DNA of 21,957 nt from the NCBI GenBank assembly GCA_026770585.1, contig MU647844.1, forward strand, positions 1 to 21,957, read 5' to 3'. The notes beneath the pieces are model-generated. The model was not told the DNA's origin. It saw only the letters and a list, made by a program, of their open reading frames with translations, and did not search any database. This DNA comes from Baffinella frigidus (Eukaryota; Cryptophyceae; Cryptomonadales; Baffinellaceae). Numbering within the stretch: the stretch's first letter is position 1; every line of letters starts with the position of its first letter. The position numbers were made by a program, and so were the translations under genes. Of this stretch, positions 1 to 5,546 are shown piece after piece.

Positions 1-420
1 CCCCCCACCTGCTCTCAGGCGAAGCACGACCAGCTACTGGCGGCGCACACTCTTCTGCTGGGCGTCATCCAGCGCGACAAGGAAGACATAGTCAAGGACG
101 CTAAGGTTCCTGTATGGGTTGCGATGGCGAAAGCGGTAGGAAGTCGTTTTGCCCATCCTGCCTGGAAGGACATGTGGATGGAGGTGTTTTGGGAACACGT
201 TTTCTGCAAGAAAATAGTCAGCAGTAGCGAGACAAGCGCCAATCATGTTACAAAGCAGATTGATGTCTTGGTTGGTCTAGGAAGTTGTGAGAAGTGGAAA
301 AGCTACATCGAGGAGACACGTTCTGTTTTCTTCGATGTATCCCGGGAAAACCCCCCTCAAACCTGCAAAGTCGTAGGAAACCGACCACTATTAAGACCTT
401 CCTCTCAAGAGGAAGGCTGA
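1..420 (+). CDS. 3' end of an unidentified protein-coding gene, cut by the window edge
   Basis: Frame 1 is open from the first base to a TGA at 418-420, about 139 codons, and has no in-frame stop although the region is not very GC-rich. The predicted protein looks like ordinary globular sequence with mixed charged and hydrophobic residues, including LLAAHTLLLGVIQRDKEDI and the aromatic-rich stretch WKDMWMEVFWEHVF. I do not recognise a family. The first in-frame ATG is at 124, but the open frame and the similar composition upstream suggest the true start lies outside the window. The stop codon sits directly after a 9-bp-stem hairpin (397-416). A shorter antisense frame covers part of the region and looks like a shadow. 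That this is a real coding exon is inferred from the open length only. Confidence 0.4.
   Translation, partial: PPTCSQAKHDQLLAAHTLLLGVIQRDKEDIVKDAKVPVWVAMAKAVGSRFAHPAWKDMWMEVFWEHVFCKKIVSSSETSANHVTKQIDVLVGLGSCEKWKSYIEETRSVFFDVSRENPPQTCKVVGNRPLLRPSSQEEG
397..416. repeat. Perfect 9-bp hairpin at the stop codon
   Basis: The arms ccttcctct (397-405) and agaggaagg (408-416) are perfectly complementary around a 2-base gap, and the stop codon of the upstream frame follows directly. This is the first of three hairpins within 120 bp. Confidence 0.6.
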
Positions 421-434
421 ATTTATTAACCATA

Positions 435-467
435 TAGTCCTCTTCGATAGTCCTTCGAAGAGGACTA
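435..467. repeat. Perfect 13-bp hairpin, 7-base loop
   Basis: Arms tagtcctcttcga (435-447) and tcgaagaggacta (455-467) pair without mismatch. It lies in A/T-rich sequence just after the end of the left-edge gene and could form in its 3' UTR. Function is unknown; it resembles a 3'-end or processing hairpin, but this is inference. Confidence 0.65.
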
Positions 468-490
468 CAATTTATTTACATTCTTAATCT

Positions 491-514
491 AAGCCTTTCT
501 TCGCGGGAAGGCTT
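491..514. repeat. Third short hairpin, 7-bp arms
   Basis: Arms aagcctt (491-497) and aaggctt (508-514) flank a 10-base loop. It is spaced like the two hairpins upstream but has an unrelated arm sequence. Confidence 0.45.
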
Positions 515-620
515 GAATGAACATTTACCTTTGGGTGTGGCTGGATGCTGTAAGAGGGGAGTTCAATTCTCCCCATGTCTGTGAGCGGTAAATGAATGTG
601 CGAAACATCTCTCTCTGTGC

Positions 621-662
621 CGTGCTTGCGTGCGTGCGTGCGTGCGTGCTTGCGTGCTTGCG
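621..662. repeat. GCGT/GCTT tetranucleotide microsatellite
   Basis: About ten copies of a tgcg or tgct tetramer run in tandem with a few t/g interruptions. It is a simple-sequence repeat with no visible role. Confidence 0.85.
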
Positions 663-1702
663 GGATAGACACAGAGATACAGATTTTTTTGGTCCTTGAC
701 GGTCCTTCACGGTCCCCATTCATTCACATCTTGCTTACAGTGCCGCGCGATTTCCTGCATGCGCGGGCAAGGGGGGACCCTTGGGGGATTAGTGGGGAAA
801 AGATGAAAAAGTTGTAAAAAAGGCAAGGGTATGCCCTTGGCGATTTTGCCATTTAGGGTGGGGATAGCTACTCTCGTCGTCGCTTCTGCGTCTTCTTCCC
901 CTGTTGCGGGAAACTTCGAACCAGATTTCCCTCAACCTTGAGAACTATTTGAGCCGTTGAAAATAAACCCACGTACCTCTTTGTGAGGCACGGTGTTCTG
1001 AGCCCTGGAGGCCCCGGCCTGCCTGGCGCACCCCGCACTGCTCACCTAGCTGCCAGCTAGCTACCACAGAGGACACCTTTACCCAGAGCTGCGAGCCGCC
1101 TGCGCTCTCAAACCCCTCAGCCGAAATCACTTCTCTCGACAGTTCTTCAATCCCTAGGGGCACCTTCTCGAAAAAATCCACTCATGCAACCTGGGGCAAA
1201 GAATCTCAAAAGATTCAGTGTGAACTTTCCACGAATAAGTCACCGTTTGGCATGTTCCTTTGGTCCAAATATCCCCACCGATGGGTGTAGCCAAGGTCGA
1301 AGCGACTGTCGTACCCGAGGCGACGCCAGGGGCACTGCCATAGAGAGAACACGAGTGTTCTGACGTGTTGCTGTGGATGGGAAGGTCAGCGCCATGGTCC
1401 CTTCCCTAAAGCCTCAAGCCTCAAGCCGGCATATCTCGACGACTTGGCGTTCTCAAAACACTGCTTTTTGTTTGGTTCACTCAAACACGATGCCAGTCAT
1501 GAAGTACTTGTGGAAAATTGAAGGACACACCAGGGACGGTGAGCACAGACGCCGTTGTCGAGACCAAAAGCCGATTCTCTCCGTGACTCCGTAACACTGT
1601 TTTCCGCCGCGTCTCGCTTAGCAATGATCGACGATTGCTCAAAAAACAAGGACACCGATTCTCCACCCAGAGCAAGTGATGCCCCACATGGAGCAAACGC
1701 GG

Positions 1703-2608
1703 CTATTGGCTGGGAGACCATGCTTTTCCAAGACCGAAAAATATGTTTTTCGTGAATTTTCGTTTCATGAACAAGATTTCTTTCAGCTTCTGTCTCGGGA
1801 TGAACGTGATGTTGCTCATTAAGCGACGTTGGGGAATGACAACCAAGTTCTTTGCTTCCTCACTGTCGTTCAAAGAGCTGAGGTGGGTAAGATACAAGTA
1901 GTATCCAAGGTCATAATACTGATCCAAAATCGCCACTGCTTCGTTATCGCTGATGCCAAAGTGTTGATCCCAAATAGAGATTGTGATTTCTGCGATAATA
2001 TTCCCGACCGAGAATCGTTGGAGAATTGGCGGAAGGTCGCGAAGAATGATCGCCTCAGGACCATCTACATCGATTTTCATGAAGGAAAAGTTTCGATCAA
2101 TGATGGAGCTCAGGGCCATTTTTCTCGCGCTCCGTTGTCGCTGCTCTCAACGTTTGCCCGGTGCCCACAAAGTTCTTGTGATGTTGATGTGCCCATTGGT
2201 GTCTCCCACATACACAGGATGGTGAACAACAGTGCCATCGACGTCCCAATCGTTTACCATCAACATGGCAGTGAAGTATCTATTCATTTCATCCTGAGGG
2301 TCCACAGCAACAACAGCACAACCCATTGCCCTCATAAATCCTGTCATTTGGCCAATGTTTGACCCTAAGTCCAAAACTGTGTGCGAACCCGGGTTCTCAC
2401 GATCACAAACGCCCACCAAAGAACTTTGTATTGCCTCCATTACATGCAAATCGCCTCTGGCCTCGGCAAAACTGTGGCAAGCTTGGTTAAAAGCACATTT
2501 GCCGTGCAGATCTGTTGCGAACAACTTGTGTCCAGGAATGATCACTTCACCATTGTCCAAAAGAACCGGTTTAACAGCGATCGCGATGGATTTAAGCGCT
2601 GATTTCAT
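1703..2608 (-). pseudogene. FkbM-family SAM-dependent methyltransferase domain, interrupted by an in-frame TGA
   Basis: FkbM-type enzymes transfer a methyl group from S-adenosylmethionine, usually to a hydroxyl on a sugar or small molecule. The frame from ATG at 2608 contains the cofactor-binding motif LDLGSNIGQMTGF, followed by a VVAVDPQ strand end (motif I and the acidic ribose-binding residue). After one stop codon the same frame continues with FSFMKIDVDGPEAIILRDL, the characteristic FkbM KIDVEGxE motif. The two parts total about 302 codons, a usual length for the domain. The TGA at 2147-2149 is the only break; it could be a C-to-T change at a CpG (CGA to TGA), a very short intron, or recoding. 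An AG lies directly before the ATG (tggtcag), so this may be an internal exon joined to the signal-anchor segment at 3900-4127. The family call is firm; whether the gene is dead is not. Confidence 0.7.
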
Positions 2609-3899
2609 CTGACCACCCTAGATTCTACGAAATGCAATCCAGGGCTGGACGCTTGTTGAAGTTGACAGTAATGGCTCAAATTCCGCCGCAGAAAATGGCG
2701 TTCGCCGGTGAGTTTGGCACCCTGGCGGCGCAGGTGCAGGGGCAATGGAGCACGCACGGTGAACAAAACGTCAAGTATCGATCCCGTGGACTCATCGCCC
2801 CACAGCTGGGGTGCGCATTTGTGCAGAATCATGCCAGGTTCCCTTGATTTGGGTCGGGTCCCAGCTTCTGGAGGCCCTTGGCCGCGCCCCAGCTGCCTCT
2901 GGTGCGTGTGTTTGCAGCGGATCGACTGTGCAGTCCATCGGGGTGGTGTAATGGTCGGTCGGGGCACTTTGAATCAACTCCTGGCCGCCTGACACGCGTG
3001 CACGCCTTTGCTACGCGGTCGCTCCCGCACAAGCCTCGTCAGACGAGTACAAACTCACTCCAGGGTACGCCCACAACTTGAACTGTGGACCCTGAGCCCT
3101 ACGCAGCACCCAGAGGGTGGAATGTAGCGTGTGTCTGGTTACACCAGCGGCTCCTCAGTCACCGGTATTGGCGTCCAGGGGCGCTGACGCACAAACAGGA
3201 TCAAACGCGGACCATGTCCCTGGCCTGGCTCTGCAGCTGCTGTGGTCGCGCGGGTGTGTCGGAGAAGTCTCTAACCCGACCAGAACGTACTATGGTGGAG
3301 TCTGACCGCTTTGGGTGAACATCCGACGGCTGGCAACGGAGGTATGAATATTTGGAGCATGTTGATGACAACCATGCACCGTGCAAAAAGCAGTTGCAAG
3401 GGGTTCCAACCCCATTCCTGCGCACGAATGGCCAAAATACCTCATCGTGGATCATGACACATGCTAGGCCGAAGCGAAAAGGTATGTGACTCGGCCAGGC
3501 ACCGGCGTAGACGTCCCAGGGCGCGGGCTTGGTGTTGAGACCAAATTTGAGTGCAACCACAAACACGGGCACGCAGCCGCGTATATCAACTCTTTGCAGC
3601 CAGAAATTGCTTCCACGCGATCGCTCAAGTGTGGCCTTCGCAGCGCCCCACCTCCTGGACCTGTCGCTCGACGGAAACACCACCAGCTTGGTCGCCCAAG
3701 AAAACCCAAAAGCTGCCCCCAGAATAGACCACTCCACCTCGTACCCAGCTGTGGCTGTGCGCGTCGCGGCGGCGGAAAAACTTGACCACCGTACGCAGGG
3801 GGCTTGCACCGTGGGATTCCACTCCTCAGATCCTCCTGAGTCCCCCGGGGGGCTTCCCACGGGCCCCAAGCAGAGGCGGGAACAGAATCTGTTCCCGGC
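2609..3899. other. Non-coding or intronic stretch between the methyltransferase and the signal-anchor segment
   Basis: Several overlapping ORFs of 60-220 codons lie here on both strands, the longest on the minus strand at 3201-3869. None contains a motif I recognise, and they overlap one another in different frames. A tRNA-Gln-like piece lies at about 2941-2975. If 1703-2608 and 3900-4127 belong to one minus-strand gene, this stretch would be mostly intron, but I cannot place splice sites with confidence. Confidence 0.35.
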
Positions 3900-4127
3900 T
3901 CAAGGGCTGTCAACTTTTGATTGCTCCGCGTCAACTCTTGGGTGTTTGAGTGATTGAAGACCCGAGTTGAGCTCATCTGTGAAATCTTCAACCACCCTTT
4001 CACATTTCCGCTCCACCGGTCGCAGCAGGAAGCCAAAAATGCAACAGGACGCAAAAAGGGTGATAACGATGCCAGTTTGAAGTCTCAAACGCTGCAAAAC
4101 ATTCCGGGCAGACTTGTTTGCTTTCAT
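3900..4127 (-). CDS. Putative first exon with signal-anchor helix
   Basis: The frame from ATG at 4127 encodes about 75 residues. A basic N-terminus (KANKSARNVLQRLRLQ) is followed by the hydrophobic segment TGIVITLFASCCIFGFLL and then by a charged region (RPVERKCERVV). That arrangement is typical of a type II signal anchor, as found on Golgi or ER lumenal enzymes. It lies upstream of the FkbM domain on the same strand, and membrane-anchored FkbM proteins are known in eukaryotes, so the two may be exons of one gene. The frame ends at a TGA at 3900-3902; a splice donor inside the segment would remove that stop. The retrotransposon begins only about 10-15 bp upstream of this ATG. It could also be a small stand-alone membrane protein or chance. 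Confidence 0.35.
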   Translation of the reverse strand: MKANKSARNVLQRLRLQTGIVITLFASCCIFGFLLRPVERKCERVVEDFTDELNSGLQSLKHPRVDAEQSKVDSP

Positions 4128-4136
4128 AAGAAGATG

Positions 4137-4142
4137 CAATAA
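4137..4142. other. Left target-site duplication (caataa)
   Basis: The hexamer caataa directly precedes the left LTR and recurs one base beyond the right LTR (21625-21630). The match extends to caataact if the first two LTR bases are counted. Confidence 0.6.
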
Positions 4143-4322
4143 CTAATGGAACCACGTCAACTTAAGGAGACTTCCCGGGCCTGTGTCTCACCTGAAGGGC
4201 CAACCGCACTCTCTGGGGAAGGATCCGCTTGTCGCGAGGCAAAGGCGTGGGAACTCAGCTTTGGGAAACGAAGGGTGATTCATTAATCACTCAACAGGCC
4301 ACTTGAACCCTTTTGAGTGATC

Positions 4323-4346
4323 CATAAGTGGAGAGAACCACTTATG
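4323..4346. promoter_or_regulatory. LTR inverted repeat, cataagtgg / ccacttatg
   Basis: Nine-base perfect arms at 4323-4331 and 4338-4346 are separated by 6 bases and recur identically in the right LTR at 21513-21536. A further half-site, ccacttat, follows at 4380-4387. This could be a binding site for a dimeric regulator or an RNA stem; which one is not known. Confidence 0.4.
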
Positions 4347-4393
4347 TAACCCAAGGGATATTAGAGCCCTTTGGAGAGACCACTTATAGTCGG

Positions 4394-4405
4394 CCTTACG
4401 TAAGG
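4394..4405. promoter_or_regulatory. LTR 12-bp perfect palindrome (ccttacgtaagg)
   Basis: The palindrome is centred on TACGTA and is preserved in the other LTR at 21584-21595. The core resembles bZIP/CREB-type palindromes (TACGTA, ACGT), which would suit a promoter-proximal activator site. Function is inferred. Confidence 0.35.
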
Positions 4406-4430
4406 GCGACAACTTAAGAAGGTTGAAATT

Positions 4431-4458
4431 ACGAAATCAACGAAATCAACGAAATCAA
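4431..4458. repeat. Three 9-bp tandem repeats (acgaaatca) at the inner edge of the 3' LTR
   Basis: Units at 4431-4439, 4440-4448 and 4449-4457 start with the last three LTR bases. This is where the polypurine tract for plus-strand priming is expected, but in element orientation it reads TTGATTTCG repeats and is not purine-rich. Confidence 0.75.
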
Positions 4459-4793
4459 CCAACGTCACCCCCGTTCGGTTCCAGTGGGATAACTACCACA
4501 CCGGACCGACATACCATAGTATTCTCAACCATTTTTCGGTTAGAAAAATTCGGACTCCTTCAGGATTTCCAAAATTTCTCACACCGCTTACTCTCGTCTC
4601 TTTTTCTGTAGCGTCCTCAGCGTCTACATCGATCTCTGACCTCAACCCAGAGTCCTCACATTTCCGGTGAGCAGTACGCCTCAAGGAGTTCCTATTGAGG
4701 TATCCTCCGCGTCCTCACCTATATCTCACGCTACTGTAGATCCTCGGAAGAAGAGAAACAGCGATGGAGTGACGAAGTCGAGGAGTAGATCTT

Positions 4794-4873
4794 GAGAGAG
4801 AGAGAGAATCCGAGAGGAAGAGAGAGAGAGAGCGAGAGAGAGATAGAGGGAGAGAGAGAGAGAGAGAGAGAAA
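4794..4873 (+). repeat. GA-dinucleotide tract upstream of histone H3
   Basis: About 80 bp of nearly pure GA repeats on the histone-sense strand, with a few c and t interruptions. Its last base lies about 190 bp before the H3 ATG. GA tracts in some eukaryotic histone promoters bind GAGA-type factors; here it could equally be neutral slippage sequence. On the element-sense strand it is a CT tract and so is not the retroviral polypurine tract. Confidence 0.9.
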
Positions 4874-4963
4874 TTTGGACCACTTTTGGAGAAAAAGGGA
4901 CAAAATTTGACTTAACGATTTCTCCGGAAGTTGACCGATAAATTCGCCCAAAATAGATCCTCC

Positions 4964-4973
4964 AAATAAAAGG
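4964..4973 (+). promoter_or_regulatory. Possible TATA-like element for histone H3
   Basis: The sequence aaataaaagg lies 88 bp before the H3 ATG, inside a short A/T-rich patch between the two arms of an inverted repeat. It resembles TATA boxes of histone genes, but many protists do not use TATA boxes. Confidence 0.25.
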
Positions 4974-5060
4974 ATCCGTTCCGGAGATTTCTCTCACAAA
5001 ATCCAGAACCGGCACGTTTTTGCCTCGAAAAAGAGTCAGGTTTTCTGCTCTCCGCCTGGC

Positions 5061-5546
5061 ATGGCGCGCAGTAAGACAAGGTTGTCGGAGTCCCCCGCGC
5101 CATCCAAAGGCGAGAAAATGAGCGGATCGCCCTCGAAAAAGAGCTCCAAAGTCATCCCTCCTCATCCTTATCGTGCCTCGCACCAGTTCGTCGGAGTCAA
5201 ACGTCCGGATCGTCTCCGCTCCGGTACTCTCGCTCTGCGCGAAATTCGTCGTGCACAGAAGTCCACCGGCCTTCTCATCCCCAAGACCAACTTCAGTCGT
5301 CTCGTACGTGAGATCGGCGGCGACCTTCAGTCCTGCACTCGGTGGACAGCCAATGCCCTAGAGGCGCTCCAGGAGAGTGCTGAGGACTACGTCGTAACTC
5401 TCATGCAGGATGCCAACCTGTCTTCCATCCATCGAGGTGCCATCACCGTCACTCCTAGTGACGTCCGTCATGCCCTCACCCTCCGTAAGGACTCCGTCAC
5501 CCCCCAAGACGTCGACCGCATGCTGAAGCTCCATCAGAGGGCGTAG
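5061..5546 (+). CDS. Divergent histone H3 variant carried antisense inside the retrotransposon
   Basis: The 161-residue product starts MARSK, like MARTK of H3, and carries the H3 core: LALREIRRAQKSTGLLI, then FSRLVREI, then ALEALQES and NLSSIH. H3 pairs with H4 and wraps DNA in nucleosomes. In mature numbering its core runs 10 positions ahead of canonical H3. Loop 1 has the canonical length, so it lacks the CENP-A insertion, but residue 94 is Trp where H3 has Phe84 and where CenH3 usually has Trp. R69, R72 and R83 equivalents are kept. R63, K115, R116 and K122 are replaced by P, G, A and S. Cys110 is Ser. The tail keeps the K4 context (ARSK) and the K36 context (GVKRP) but has no ARKS motif for K9 or K27. 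There is no intron. The ATG has G at -3 and +4, and an upstream in-frame stop lies at 4932. The C-terminus is about 15 residues longer than usual through a duplication. The TAG abuts the polyprotein TAA. The H3 family call is very secure; the function is not known. Confidence 0.93.
   Translation: MARSKTRLSESPAPSKGEKMSGSPSKKSSKVIPPHPYRASHQFVGVKRPDRLRSGTLALREIRRAQKSTGLLIPKTNFSRLVREIGGDLQSCTRWTANALEALQESAEDYVVTLMQDANLSSIHRGAITVTPSDVRHALTLRKDSVTPQDVDRMLKLHQRA
5448..5543 (+). repeat. 48-bp tandem duplication at the 3' end of the histone gene
   Basis: Codons 130-145 encode VTPSDVRHALTLRKDS and codons 146-161 encode VTPQDVDRMLKLHQRA. Both fit VTPxDVxxxLxL and have the same 16-codon length. The unit is loop 2 plus the last helix of the histone fold. 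Nucleotide identity is only partial, so the duplication is not new. Confidence 0.65.

Larger units (their letters stand above)
421..1702. other. Intergenic stretch without a recognisable gene
   Basis: It holds two of the three hairpins, a tRNA-T-arm-like stem-loop near 553-573, the GCGT microsatellite at 621-662, and a short run of ggtcctt-type repeats at about 690-718. Small ORFs of 60-80 codons occur on both strands, but none shows a motif or a convincing start. From about 820 to 1700 I see no structure beyond ordinary mixed sequence. Confidence 0.5.
4143..4433 (-). repeat. Left LTR (3' LTR of the element)
   Basis: These 291 bp match 21333-21623 base for base except at 4348 (a here, g at 21538). 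Read in element orientation it starts CGTAATTTC and ends CCATTAG, so it lacks the usual TG...CA ends, although TAAT and ATTA sit as short inverted ends near the two edges. It contains a 9-bp inverted repeat and a 12-bp palindrome. Confidence 0.93.
4434..5060. promoter_or_regulatory. Region between 3' LTR and histone gene: likely H3 promoter and 5' UTR
   Basis: Since the histone gene runs against the element, its mRNA must start here or in the LTR. Visible pieces are: a pyrimidine run ending in AG at 4600-4611 that looks like a splice acceptor (for a leader intron or spliced leader), the GA tract at 4794-4873, an inverted repeat tctccggaa/ttccggaga (4921-4929 and 4979-4987), and an A/T-rich TATA-like aaataaaagg at 4964-4973. 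None is proven to act. Confidence 0.35.

Noticed and set aside
532-594. tRNA gene
   Set aside because: A T-arm-like stem (gggag, ttcaatt, ctccc) and outer pairing of catttacc with ggtaaatg exist, but no anticodon arm or full cloverleaf can be drawn.
2936-2985. tRNA-Gln or a tRNA-derived SINE
   Set aside because: ggtgtaatggt and cactttgaatc resemble a tRNA-Gln D-arm and anticodon loop, but the anticodon stem does not pair and no T-arm follows. A worn SINE head remains possible.
3201-3869. 222-codon minus-strand ORF
   Set aside because: It overlaps other open frames of similar size, has no recognisable motif and reads as low-information sequence; probably chance in GC-rich DNA.
4794-4873. GA tract as the retroviral polypurine tract
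   Set aside because: It is purine-rich on the strand opposite to the element RNA and lies over 350 bp from the 3' LTR.
4731-5183. 150-codon minus-strand ORF across the GA tract
   Set aside because: Its length comes from the repeat, which encodes LSLSLS, and from the antisense of the histone gene; it is a shadow.
5061-5546. CENP-A (centromeric H3) as the identity of the histone
   Set aside because: The Trp fits, but loop 1 has no inserted residue, and the N-terminus resembles canonical H3. I keep it as an unclassified H3 variant.
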